Positions 1 through 6,136 of a stretch of 6,136 bases of DNA are shown one piece after another. The notes under the pieces were generated by a model. It searched no databases and was not told the origin of the DNA. It saw nothing but the letters and a program-made list of their open reading frames with translations. A program made the position numbers and the translations under genes. The stretch comes from Gammaproteobacteria bacterium (GTDB taxonomy: Bacteria > Pseudomonadota > Gammaproteobacteria > Steroidobacterales > JABDKV01): the NCBI GenBank assembly GCA_029862285.1, contig JAOTXR010000141.1:1-6136 (forward strand), read 5' to 3'. Position 1 is the stretch's first letter. Every line of letters begins with the position of its first letter.

Positions 1-622
1 TGCCATTGCCGGCGATAATCACCGGGCGTTTTGCTTTGCTTATCGATTCGAACGCCTGGTCGACGATTTTGTCGTCGGCTACCGAACGGCGGAAGCGTTT
101 GGGCTTCATTGGCTTTGCTTTTGTCTGGTGCTTGGCAATGTCCTCAGGCAGCTCGATGTGTATTGCGCCCGGTTTTTCGGTTCTGGCCATTCGCACCGAT
201 TTCCTGACGATTTCGGGAATCGAATCGGCGTGCACCACGGTAGTGGCCCACTTGGTGACCGGTGTGAACATCTCCACCACATCCATGATCTGGTGAGACT
301 CTTTGTGTAGGCGGTCGAGCGAGCCCTGGCCGGTCAATACCAGCATTGGTGCCCGGTCCATGTTCGAGTCGGCAACTCCGGTGATCAGGTTTGTAGCACC
401 AGGACCCAGTGTTCCCAGGCATCCGGCCGGGTTGCCGGTCAGGCGGCCGTATATTTCTGCCATGAAAGCCGCGCCTTGTTCGTGACGTGTCAGGACGAAG
501 CGAATCTGGTCCGATTTTTCCAATGACATCATGAAGTCAGCGTTCTCTTCACCCGGCACGCCAAAAATGTACTCCAGTCCCTCTTCTTCGAGACAGCGAA
601 CAAAAAGATCTGAGGCCTTCAT
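1..622 (-). CDS. Acetolactate synthase large subunit-family ThDP enzyme (3' end outside window)
   Basis: This is the N-terminal 207 residues of a thiamine-diphosphate (ThDP) enzyme of the acetolactate synthase large-subunit family; the reading frame is open to the left edge. The expected reaction is condensation of two pyruvates to 2-acetolactate and CO2 in the cytoplasm. Seen: the FGVPGEEN motif near residues 20-27, the catalytic-glutamate motif RHEQGAAFMA with Glu48, LGPGATN at 72-78, a HQxxD motif at 110-114 and PGAIHIELPED at 151-161. These cover the ThDP pyrimidine-binding domain; the FAD/central and pyrophosphate domains would lie outside. The motifs resemble the AlsS/cyanobacterial IlvG-like branch more than E. 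coli IlvB. The ATG at 622-620 overlaps the alaC stop (ATGA), with GGGGAA a few bases upstream, so translation is probably coupled to alaC. No regulatory small subunit is visible. Other ThDP decarboxylases of the same fold remain possible without the C-terminus. Confidence 0.85.
   Translation of the reverse strand, partial: MKASDLFVRCLEEEGLEYIFGVPGEENADFMMSLEKSDQIRFVLTRHEQGAAFMAEIYGRLTGNPAGCLGTLGPGATNLITGVADSNMDRAPMLVLTGQGSLDRLHKESHQIMDVVEMFTPVTKWATTVVHADSIPEIVRKSVRMARTEKPGAIHIELPEDIAKHQTKAKPMKPKRFRRSVADDKIVDQAFESISKAKRPVIIAGNG
619..622 (-). other. ATGA stop/start overlap coupling alaC to the acetolactate synthase-like gene
   Basis: The plus-strand bases TCAT read ATGA on the minus strand: TGA ends the aminotransferase and ATG starts the ThDP enzyme. 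The GGGGAA at the end of the upstream coding sequence can serve as ribosome binding site. This arrangement normally means one mRNA and re-initiation, so the two enzymes should be made together. Confidence 0.85.
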
Positions 623-1848
623 TTGGCTTCCCCTTGCGTTGCTACTTCGCGCCATTGCCGGAAGGCGCGGCCAATCTGGCGTACGCCCTGTTGCAGTCGT
701 TGACGATTCTCTACCAGTGCCATGCGCACGGCGTGTTGGCCTTCGGGCCCAAAGCCGGCGCCCGGAGAAACCGTGACAGCCGCGTCCTCGAGTAGTCTGT
801 CGGCAAATGCCATCGAGCCTTCAGCAGAAAATTCCGCGGGAATAGGTGCCCAGATAAACATGCCGGCACGCGGTGATTCTACTCCGGTCCAGCCAACGCG
901 CTGGAGGCCATCGAGTACGACATCGCGACGCCGCTGATATTTCCTGGCCTGTAGTTCGGCAAACTCACCGCAGTGACGCATCCCGATTATCGCCGCTATC
1001 TGGATTGCCTGAAAAATCCCGTAGTCGTAATAGCCCTTGATGGCACCGAGCGCCGAGATGATTTTCGGGTTGCCGGCACAAAACCCGATGCGCCAGCCGG
1101 CCATGTTGAAAGTCTTCGACATGGTCGTGAACTCGACGCCAATATCCTTGGCGCCGGGACTGCTCAGAAAGCTGGGCGCACGATAGTCGTCGAAACAGAC
1201 TTTTCCATAGGCAAAGTCATGGACCACGATCAGTTCGTGTTTTTTCGCCAGTGGCACGACTGCGTCGAAGAAGGCCTGTTCCACGGTGTGCGCCGATGGA
1301 TTATGCGGGTAGTTAAGGAACAACACCTTGGGTGCAGGATTTAATGTGCGGCACAACTTGTCGAGTTCGCGCAGGAATATCTCGTCGTCGAGCACATTAA
1401 TCCCAACATATTGTCCGCCCGCCAGCGCGACGCCATGCGAATGTATCGGGAACGAGGGCGTGGGAATGAGCGCCGTGTCACCGGGTCCGATCAGGGCCAG
1501 GCACAGGTGGCTGAATCCTTCTTTCGATCCGATAGTGGCGATCACCTCACTGCTTGGTTCCAGGCCCACGTTCCATTCTCTCTCGTAGTACCTCGCAACT
1601 TCGCGGCGCAGGTTGTAGATACCTCCACCAATCGAATAACGATGGTTGCGCGGGTCCTGGACGACCTCGCACAGTTTTTCCACGATGGGTTCCGGGGTCG
1701 GGTCGGTAGGGTTGCCCATCGCCATGTCGATGACATCGACGCCGGATTTTCTGAGTTCGTCGCGCCGGTTGTTGATACGCCCAAACAGATACGGCGGCAA
1801 CAGCGCCATGCGGCTGGCCAGTTTTATGAAATCGTGATCTTCGGCCAT
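619..1848 (-). CDS. alaC: AlaC-type glutamate-pyruvate aminotransferase
   Basis: This 409-residue, PLP-dependent class I/II aminotransferase resembles E. coli AlaC, which makes alanine and 2-oxoglutarate from pyruvate and glutamate. Seen: LPPYLF near 17-22, the MGNP motif near 44-47, IGSKEG at 106-111, NYPHNPSA at 179-186 with Asn183, VHDFAYG at 209-215 with Asp211 (expected to contact the PLP pyridine nitrogen), SKTFNMAGWRIGF at 244-256 with Lys245 as the Schiff-base lysine and Arg253 near the PLP phosphate, and HAVRMALVEN at 372-381 with Arg375 as the likely substrate-carboxylate arginine. Length and motif order fit the family, and all expected catalytic residues are present. The ATG at 1848 puts LPPY at about the same distance from the N-terminus as in E. 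coli AlaC, although no clear Shine-Dalgarno precedes it. It is first in a minus-strand unit, and its stop overlaps the next gene by four bases. Substrate preference (pyruvate or another keto acid) is inferred from the family. Confidence 0.93.
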   Translation of the reverse strand: MAEDHDFIKLASRMALLPPYLFGRINNRRDELRKSGVDVIDMAMGNPTDPTPEPIVEKLCEVVQDPRNHRYSIGGGIYNLRREVARYYEREWNVGLEPSSEVIATIGSKEGFSHLCLALIGPGDTALIPTPSFPIHSHGVALAGGQYVGINVLDDEIFLRELDKLCRTLNPAPKVLFLNYPHNPSAHTVEQAFFDAVVPLAKKHELIVVHDFAYGKVCFDDYRAPSFLSSPGAKDIGVEFTTMSKTFNMAGWRIGFCAGNPKIISALGAIKGYYDYGIFQAIQIAAIIGMRHCGEFAELQARKYQRRRDVVLDGLQRVGWTGVESPRAGMFIWAPIPAEFSAEGSMAFADRLLEDAAVTVSPGAGFGPEGQHAVRMALVENRQRLQQGVRQIGRAFRQWREVATQGEAK

Positions 1849-2103
1849 CTGGTCATAGTGGTTCAGGGTTTCTGCTCTCAGATTAACAGGGGAGTTCAGT
1901 GTCTAGCCACCAAAGCCGGCGGTGCAGGCGTATCGGGCATCGGCCGGGCTGCCGCAGGCCCGACTGATCTTAGGGAATTGACTTAATTGTTGGGCGTTTT
2001 GACCGTTATAGAGGGTTGAGGTGACTCGCGCCTGTTTCGGCGTGGGCGCCTAAGCGTGCGACACGAATTGCGTTAACTCTTTGAAAAACAGGCGGTAAAA
2101 GCA
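1849..2103. other. Divergent intergenic region between alaC and mshI
   Basis: These 255 bases separate two diverging transcription units, so both promoters should lie here. I found no strong sigma-70 promoter. For the plus strand there is a TATAGA at 2007-2012 with a poor -35 (TTAATT at 1983-1988, 18-base spacer). Better -35-like hexamers, TTGACT at 1978-1983 and TTGACC at 1999-2004, have no -10 at a proper distance. On the minus strand TAGACA is followed by TAATCT at only about 14 bases. The rightmost part (about 2074-2103) has a TAA in the mshI frame, so mshI cannot extend upstream past it. I see no small gene, tRNA or riboswitch. Confidence 0.7.
1945..1962. repeat. Small GC-rich inverted repeat in the divergent region
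   Basis: CGGGCT and AGGCCCG can pair across a GCCGC loop, giving about six base pairs with one bulged G. No T-run follows on either strand, so it is not a standard intrinsic terminator. It may be a chance hairpin or part of a regulatory site or leader of either transcript. Support is limited to the pairing itself. Confidence 0.3.
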
Positions 2104-3030
2104 TTGATCTGGCCAGTCAAAAAACGCGGGAGACCAGACACGCAGACCGGAATTGTGCTCGATCCACGCTTTGGTGGCGCGGTCGCGGTGATTCAGCACA
2201 AGGGGACGCGTCTCCGCTTGCGGCGCCGCGCCAGATGCATAGCACCCGACGATGGCGATTGGCGGACTGAATTGTCCACCCTGCTGGGCAGTCATAGTGA
2301 CCCCGTTAATGCGGTGGCGCCGGACAATTTCTATCAGCTCCTGCTGGTCGACCGGCCCGATGTGCCCGCTGCCGAGGTGGCGGCGGCGATTCGCTGGCGC
2401 ATCCGCGAACTGATCAATACCCCGGTCGAGGAAAGCCTGGTCGACGTATTCGATGTGCCGGCGCAGGCGCGTGGCAGTCGCAACATGATCTACGCCGTAG
2501 CCGCATCGTCAAAAAACGTCGCCGAGCTCGCCTCACAGATAGAAGATTGTGGTGCCCCGCTGGTGTCAATCGATATTGCGGAACTGTGTATGCGCAATAT
2601 TGCGACCAGGCTGGAGCAGGACCGTTTCGGTGTCGCCTTCCTGCTGATACGCGGCCATCAGGGATTCCTGACTATTACGCGGGACAAAAAGCTCTATGTG
2701 ATCCGGCAAATGGAAATACCGGTGAGCGAAGGTACGGGATTGCAGGACCATGCGGTGTCGGCGATCGCTTTGGAATTACAACGTTCGCTGGATTATTTCG
2801 AGAGCCATTACGATCAGCGGCCGATTCGTGATGTGATACTCGCGCCTTCGCCTGACGGCGTAGCGCTGTGTTCGGCGCTGGGCCGCGAACTTACAGTCAA
2901 CGTCTCGTTGCTCGATCTCAATGAGCTATTGGAGTCTCCGAGCCCGCTTACTGTCGAAGAACAGTCGCAATGCCTGTTGGCGGTAGGTGCCGCCCTGCGT
3001 GGTCCGGATGTTCTGGAGCAGGCGGCATGA
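2104..3030 (+). CDS. mshI: MSHA biogenesis protein MshI (PilM/GspL-like)
   Basis: This 308-residue protein has no signal peptide or membrane segment and should act in the cytoplasm. It resembles MshI, the PilM-like member of the MSHA pilus inner-membrane platform, where it would bind the cytoplasmic tail of the next gene's product. Seen: an N-terminal WPVKKRGR, a first actin-like strand pair around 15-31, a central region 88-160 (AEVAAAIRWRIRELI at 90-104, then YAVAASSKNVAEL) and a second subdomain at 174-300 (LELQRSLDYFESHY at 223-236, VGAALRG at 294-300). The DIGxxxxK-type phosphate motif of PilM is not preserved, as is common in MshI and GspL, so ATP binding is doubtful. The start is a TTG: an in-frame TAA at 2074-2076 leaves no ATG or GTG upstream, and the next GTG would remove the conserved beginning. 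It is first in the msh operon and overlaps mshI2 by four bases. Confidence 0.85.
   Translation: MIWPVKKRGRPDTQTGIVLDPRFGGAVAVIQHKGTRLRLRRRARCIAPDDGDWRTELSTLLGSHSDPVNAVAPDNFYQLLLVDRPDVPAAEVAAAIRWRIRELINTPVEESLVDVFDVPAQARGSRNMIYAVAASSKNVAELASQIEDCGAPLVSIDIAELCMRNIATRLEQDRFGVAFLLIRGHQGFLTITRDKKLYVIRQMEIPVSEGTGLQDHAVSAIALELQRSLDYFESHYDQRPIRDVILAPSPDGVALCSALGRELTVNVSLLDLNELLESPSPLTVEEQSQCLLAVGAALRGPDVLEQAA
3015..3018 (+). promoter_or_regulatory. Ribosome binding site of mshI2
   Basis: GGAG lies eight bases before the ATG at 3027, inside the end of mshI. It supports this start over an in-frame start at 2970, which would lie deep inside mshI. The ATG overlaps the mshI stop as ATGA (3027-3030). Confidence 0.7.
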
Positions 3031-3644
3031 AGCAGAACATCAATCTGTATCGGCCTGTCGCGCATGCAGGCAGCGGTCTGGATGCCCGGGCGATTGTTAT
3101 TGCCTGGGGTGTGACAGTGCTGTTGGCGAGCGTCACGCAGTTTTGGCTGGGACAACGCAATAGCGCAGTGACCGGTGCTATCGGTCAGACACGACTCGAT
3201 GTAGCTGCCGCCGAAGAGCGTTTCAATGAAATGACCGCATCAATGATGGCCGGAGCCGATTCGGAACTGGAAACCAGGCTGAGTGAGGCGTTACGTGAAC
3301 TTGACCTGCGGGAAACGATACTGGGCCTGGTCAGCGGTGACAGCGCCGGCGATATCCGTGGCTTCTCCGGGCAGCTGAGGTCATTCGCCCGGCAACATGC
3401 CGAGGGTGTCTGGCTCACACGGGTGCGGCTCACTGCGCCAGGCGCGCGTACGACGCTGGAAGGAAAAGCACTCAGTCCCGAAGCGGTGCCATTGTATCTG
3501 CGGCAACTGTCGGGTGAAGCAGCGTTGGCCGGCCAGAGTTTTGATGTCTTTGAAATCGAGCGCGCGGAAGCGGCCGGTGATCCGATCAGGTTTTCGATGA
3601 ACCGGCGTGACGTGGCCGACAGCATTCAGTATGCGAGAGAGTAG
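3027..3644 (+). CDS. mshI2: PilN-like MSHA biogenesis protein (MshI2)
   Basis: This 205-residue bitopic inner-membrane protein is PilN-like and is the second gene of the pilus operon. Seen: a short cytoplasmic tail beginning MKQNINLYRP, which matches the INLxP-type tail by which PilN docks into PilM; one hydrophobic segment at about 22-42; a helical, probably coiled region at about 44-98 rich in Ala, Glu and Arg; and a periplasmic domain at about 108-190 with EGVWLTRVRL at 126-135 and LEGKALSPEAVPLYLRQL at 144-161, typical of the PilN fold. The likely role is to bridge cytoplasmic MshI to periplasmic MshJ and MshK. The start at 3027 is set by its Shine-Dalgarno and the ATGA overlap with mshI. 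Its 3' end overlaps mshJ. The symbol follows usage in some MSHA loci; many annotations just say PilN domain protein. Confidence 0.82.
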   Translation: MKQNINLYRPVAHAGSGLDARAIVIAWGVTVLLASVTQFWLGQRNSAVTGAIGQTRLDVAAAEERFNEMTASMMAGADSELETRLSEALRELDLRETILGLVSGDSAGDIRGFSGQLRSFARQHAEGVWLTRVRLTAPGARTTLEGKALSPEAVPLYLRQLSGEAALAGQSFDVFEIERAEAAGDPIRFSMNRRDVADSIQYARE

Positions 3645-4287
3645 GGTGCAGGGACAGTTTTTCAAATTACTGGAGCGGGTCGACGGGCTCACAATGCGTG
3701 AACGTTACGTTGTGCTTGCAGCTGGAATCGCTGTAGTCCTGTTGTTCTGGTACATGTTGTTTGGCGAACAGGCTCTAGAAAATTATGAGCGTATGGGTAC
3801 GGAACTCGCCGACGCGAAGCTGCAGCTCGCTGATGTGCAAGCAAGGATCGATCAACAGACGCAGCAGACAAGCAAAGTCGTCGATCCGCATGCAAAGTTG
3901 CAGCAACTGCAACACCGGACCGAAACGGTCGACGATCTGATCCGCGGCTACGCCGCAGAACTGATCAGTCCCACCGAGATGGCACGTTTGCTGGAGCGGG
4001 TGCTGGAGCGTCGTGAGGTATTGAGTTTGCGCCGGTTACGCAATCTCGGTGCCAAGGACCTCTTGCCTGACGATTCACCCGGACAACACCGTCTCTATCG
4101 CCACGGTCTGGAAATGGAACTCGAAGGGCCTTATCTCGCAGTGTTGGCCTATCTGGAAGACCTCGAGGCGCTGCCCTGGCGGCTTTACTGGCAGGTGTTG
4201 GAGATCGACGCCGATGAATATCCGAAAAATCGAGTTCGTATCGAAGTTGCGACGCTGAGCCTGCACGAGGAGTGGATTGGTGTATGA
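3631..4287 (+). CDS. mshJ: MSHA biogenesis protein MshJ (PilO-like)
   Basis: This 218-residue inner-membrane protein is the PilO-like partner of MshI2. Seen: a short cytoplasmic start (LLERVDGLTMRERY, 13-26), one membrane segment at about 26-44, a coiled coil at about 52-100 (Leu/Ala/Gln-rich, with many Gln), then a periplasmic ferredoxin-like domain with LISPTEMARLLERVL at 111-125, MELEGPYLAVLAYLEDLEAL at 162-181 and a C-terminus ending WIGV, as is usual for MshJ. Two starts are plausible. ATG 3631 overlaps mshI2 by 14 bases and has a weak ribosome site. GTG 3646 lies just after the mshI2 stop, follows a purine-rich GAGAG stretch and gives a shorter cytoplasmic tail like known MshJ proteins. 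A GTG at 3607 is also in frame but less likely. The family call does not depend on the start. Confidence 0.87.
   Translation: MRESRVQGQFFKLLERVDGLTMRERYVVLAAGIAVVLLFWYMLFGEQALENYERMGTELADAKLQLADVQARIDQQTQQTSKVVDPHAKLQQLQHRTETVDDLIRGYAAELISPTEMARLLERVLERREVLSLRRLRNLGAKDLLPDDSPGQHRLYRHGLEMELEGPYLAVLAYLEDLEALPWRLYWQVLEIDADEYPKNRVRIEVATLSLHEEWIGV
4267..4272 (+). promoter_or_regulatory. Ribosome binding site of mshK, deciding the GTG start
   Basis: GAGGAG lies seven bases before GTG 4280 but only four before the in-frame TTG 4277, so GTG 4280 is preferred. The nearby ATG at 4284 is in another frame, that of neither mshJ nor mshK. The site lies within the last codons of mshJ. Confidence 0.75.
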
Positions 4288-4600
4288 AATAGCCGGTAGC
4301 GGAATAGTCGCCGTGTTGCTTTTTGCTACGGCGAGTGCCGAGGTCCTGTACGACCCGATGCGGCCCTATTCACCACAACTGCCGATCGAAAGCAGCGTGA
4401 GCGGCGGCCAGCGTTTTGCCCTCAGTGCAATCCTCTATTCGCCCAAGCGTCGCGTTGCAGTCGTCAATGGCCGGCCGGTTTCAGAGGGAGAACGAGTCAA
4501 CGGCGCCACAGTCCGGCGCATTGATCGCGGCCGGGTTGAGCTGGAACTGGATGGCGAGATCTTGCGGCTGACACTCGGCACGTCCAGGAAAATGAAATGA
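4280..4600 (+). CDS. mshK: MSHA biogenesis protein MshK (PilP/GspC-like periplasmic protein)
   Basis: This small protein has about 106 residues. Seen: an N-terminal hydrophobic segment at about 6-20 ending ATASA, a good signal-peptidase I site before EVLYDPMRP; the DPxRP motif (25-29) common near the start of mature MshK proteins; and a compact beta domain at about 46-100 (ALSAILYSPKRRVAVVNGRP at 47-66, then VSEGERVNGATV and RVELELDGEILRLTL) like the homology region of GspC and PilP. The likely role is to link the inner-membrane MshI2/MshJ complex to the secretin MshL in the periplasm. It lacks the lipobox cysteine usual in PilP, which favours MshK over PilP. The GTG start is chosen from the GAGGAG seven bases upstream; it overlaps mshJ by eight bases. 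Its TGA touches a possible ATG of mshL. Confidence 0.83.
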   Translation: MYEIAGSGIVAVLLFATASAEVLYDPMRPYSPQLPIESSVSGGQRFALSAILYSPKRRVAVVNGRPVSEGERVNGATVRRIDRGRVELELDGEILRLTLGTSRKMK

Positions 4601-4602
4601 AC

Positions 4603-4607
4603 GGGAG
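4603..4607 (+). promoter_or_regulatory. Ribosome binding site of mshL
   Basis: GGGAG stands seven bases before ATG 4615. A second, weaker AGGA at 4586-4589 stands seven bases before ATG 4597, which overlaps the mshK stop. The first is stronger and gives a more typical lipoprotein signal peptide. Confidence 0.65.
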
Positions 4608-4614
4608 TTCACAA

Positions 4615-6136
4615 ATGCGCTGGCAAGTTACTTTGCTAATACTCGTGGTAACGGGTTTGAATGGTTGCTCGACGGTGGCGCAACGCGGGAGTAGCGCTGC
4701 CGATTCGATCGAGCACGCCCTCGCAGAAGCAGCAAATGATACCCAGTGGGAGGTACCTGAGCCGCCGCAAGAGGTTAGCGATGCACTGCTGCCGCCGCTG
4801 ACTTCGGCGGTCCCGGACAGCGTGGTGGATCCACGTTTTGATGTGGACGTAAAGGATACTGCGGCGCGGGCATTTTTCCTCAGTCTGGTCGAAGGCACCG
4901 ATTACAACATCGTTGTGCATCCCAAGGTTAGCGGCAAAGTGTCGTTGACGATGAAAAATACGACAGTCGCCGAAGTTCTCGATGCCGTACGCGAAGTTTA
5001 TGGTTTTGACTACCGTCCAAGCTCAAATGGCTGGATCGTCATGCCAGCCAGTCTGCAGACGCGAATTTACCAGGTTGATTATCTGGACCTGCAACGTAGC
5101 GGACTCTCTCGCACCCGCGTGAGTTCGGGTCAGCTCAGTTATAGCAACGACAATGGTAGTAGCAATGTTGCGGCGGCCGACCAGCGTGTAGATTCAGACG
5201 ATCACAGGTCGGGTTCGGGCCAGGCCGGTAGTCACATCGATACCGTATACCAGGCGGACTTCTGGGCTGAACTGGAGCATGCATTGATCGCAATAATTGG
5301 TCCGACTGAAGGCCGCCGGGTAGTTATCAATGCTCAAAGCGGTGTCGTTGTCGTACGCGCAATGCCTGACGAGCTGCACTCAGTGAGCGTGTTTCTCGAG
5401 ACCGTTCAGGAGACCGCTCAGCGTCAAGTCATTCTGGAAGCAAAAATACTCGAAGTGGAGTTGAAGGACGGTTTTCAGGCCGGGGTCAACTGGGCTGCGG
5501 TCGCGCAAAACGCCGGGGGTGATAATTATTTCTTTGGACAGGTAGCGCCGAACCAGCCACTTACGACCGACTTCGAGGACCTCAACACCAGCCCCATTAC
5601 GGTGGCACCGGGTGTGCAAACCTCGGGTGTGGATACGAACACGCTTGGTGGGGCATTCGCATTGGCTTTCGATATCGGCGACTTCAACGCCTTTATCGAT
5701 CTACTCGAAATACAGGGCGATACGCGTGTTTTGTCCAGCCCACGCGTTGCCACGTTGAATAATCAAAAAGCGGTCATAAAAGCCGGCACCGACGAATTTT
5801 TCGTCACCGACATTTCCAGCAATACAGTTACGGGCACGGCATCGGCAACCAGCCGCGACGTTGAGCTGACACCCTTTTTCTCCGGTATTGCATTGGATGT
5901 CACGCCGCAGGTAAGTGCCGACGGCCAGGTAACCCTGCATGTCCATCCGACGGTGAGCGAAGTCAGTGACCAACGCAAGGATCTGACGATTGGCGGTGAA
6001 ACCGATCGCTTGCCGCTGGCTTTCAGCCAGGTGCGTGAGGCGGACAGCATTGTCCGCGCGCGCAGCGGGCAAATCGTGGTGATCGGCGGGCTGATGCGCA
6101 ACATCAGTCGCGATGAGAGCTATGGTGCGCCGGGTC
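4615..6136 (+). CDS. mshL: MSHA pilus outer-membrane secretin MshL (3' end outside window)
   Basis: The first 507 residues of a secretin, the outer-membrane pore through which the pilus passes. Seen: a lipoprotein signal with the lipobox LNGC at 15-18, so Cys18 is lipidated; Ser19 follows it, which fits sorting to the outer membrane. Next come an acidic, Pro-rich segment (30-72), an STN/N0-type domain at about 75-150 (FDVDVKDTAARAFFLSL, VSGKVSLTMKNTTVAEVLDA), a polar Ser/Gly/Asp linker at about 168-208, a secretin N1-type domain at about 215-265, and the secretin core from about 270 (QRQVILEAKILEVEL at 269-283, DTRVLSSPRVATLNNQKAVI at 369-388, SGQIVVIGGLM at 484-494). The frame is open to the right edge; only the last strands are missing. 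The lipobox and lack of AMIN domains separate it from PilQ. ATG 4597, overlapping the mshK stop, is an alternative start that adds six residues (MNGSSQ). Confidence 0.92.
   Translation, partial: MRWQVTLLILVVTGLNGCSTVAQRGSSAADSIEHALAEAANDTQWEVPEPPQEVSDALLPPLTSAVPDSVVDPRFDVDVKDTAARAFFLSLVEGTDYNIVVHPKVSGKVSLTMKNTTVAEVLDAVREVYGFDYRPSSNGWIVMPASLQTRIYQVDYLDLQRSGLSRTRVSSGQLSYSNDNGSSNVAAADQRVDSDDHRSGSGQAGSHIDTVYQADFWAELEHALIAIIGPTEGRRVVINAQSGVVVVRAMPDELHSVSVFLETVQETAQRQVILEAKILEVELKDGFQAGVNWAAVAQNAGGDNYFFGQVAPNQPLTTDFEDLNTSPITVAPGVQTSGVDTNTLGGAFALAFDIGDFNAFIDLLEIQGDTRVLSSPRVATLNNQKAVIKAGTDEFFVTDISSNTVTGTASATSRDVELTPFFSGIALDVTPQVSADGQVTLHVHPTVSEVSDQRKDLTIGGETDRLPLAFSQVREADSIVRARSGQIVVIGGLMRNISRDESYGAPG

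Noticed and set aside
1411..1986. A 191-residue plus-strand open frame crossing alaC into the intergenic region
   Set aside because: Most of it is antisense to alaC, whose motifs are complete. The product is Arg/His/Val-rich with no recognisable fold, as expected for a shadow frame in GC-rich DNA.
1978..2012. A strong sigma-70 promoter from TTGACT/TTGACC and TTATAG
   Set aside because: The hexamers are about 22 bases apart (TTGACT) or have no -10 at 16-18 bases (TTGACC), so no well-spaced promoter can be claimed.
2029..2042. CGCC/GGCG hairpin as a terminator or riboswitch
   Set aside because: The stem has only four pairs and no T-run follows; there is no further conserved structure that I can see.
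2055..2065. CGTG-CGA-CACG inverted repeat as an operator
   Set aside because: Four-base arms are expected by chance in GC-rich DNA and no second copy is present.
2814..3155. Minus-strand open frames opposite the mshI/mshI2 junction
   Set aside because: They are antisense to two genes with clear family motifs, and their products have no domain or signal I recognise.
4497..4920. Minus-strand open frames opposite mshK/mshL
   Set aside because: The products are Ser/Arg/Cys-rich shadow translations; the plus strand carries a coherent signal peptide, lipobox and secretin domains.
2104..6136. Assignment of the operon as pilMNOPQ or as type II secretion gspL/M/C/D
   Set aside because: The PilP-like protein lacks a lipobox, the secretin has a lipobox and no AMIN domain, and the PilO-like protein ends WIGV. 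These traits fit MshK, MshL and MshJ.

Overview
The window looks like chromosomal DNA from a moderately GC-rich gammaproteobacterium. Two things point there: an MSHA-type (mannose-sensitive haemagglutinin) type IV pilus operon in the order mshI, mshI2 (pilN-like), mshJ, mshK, mshL, and an E. coli-like AlaC aminotransferase. I cannot name a genus. Nothing in the window looks mobile: I see no transposase, integrase, tRNA, CRISPR array or long repeat.

Left part, minus strand (1-1848): two metabolic genes read towards the left edge. The first is a complete alaC-type glutamate-pyruvate aminotransferase. Its stop codon overlaps the start of a thiamine-diphosphate enzyme of the acetolactate synthase large-subunit family, which runs off the left edge after 207 residues. 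Both families act on or make pyruvate, so the coupled pair probably works at the pyruvate/alanine/acetolactate node.

Middle (1849-2103): a 255-base divergent intergenic region. It should hold the promoters of both transcription units. I found only weak promoter-like hexamers and small hairpins.

Right part, plus strand (2104-6136): the start of an MSHA pilus assembly operon. MshI (degenerate actin-like PilM/GspL-type cytoplasmic protein), MshI2 (PilN-like), MshJ (PilO-like) and MshK (PilP/GspC-like periplasmic protein) would form the inner-membrane alignment platform. MshL is the outer-membrane lipoprotein secretin, cut by the right edge within its secretin domain. The genes overlap or nearly touch, which suggests tight translational coupling. 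The usual downstream genes (mshM, N, E, G, F and the pilins) would lie beyond the window.

Apart from the locus layout and a few sequence details, this is an ordinary core-type region. I did not find a convincing undescribed system.
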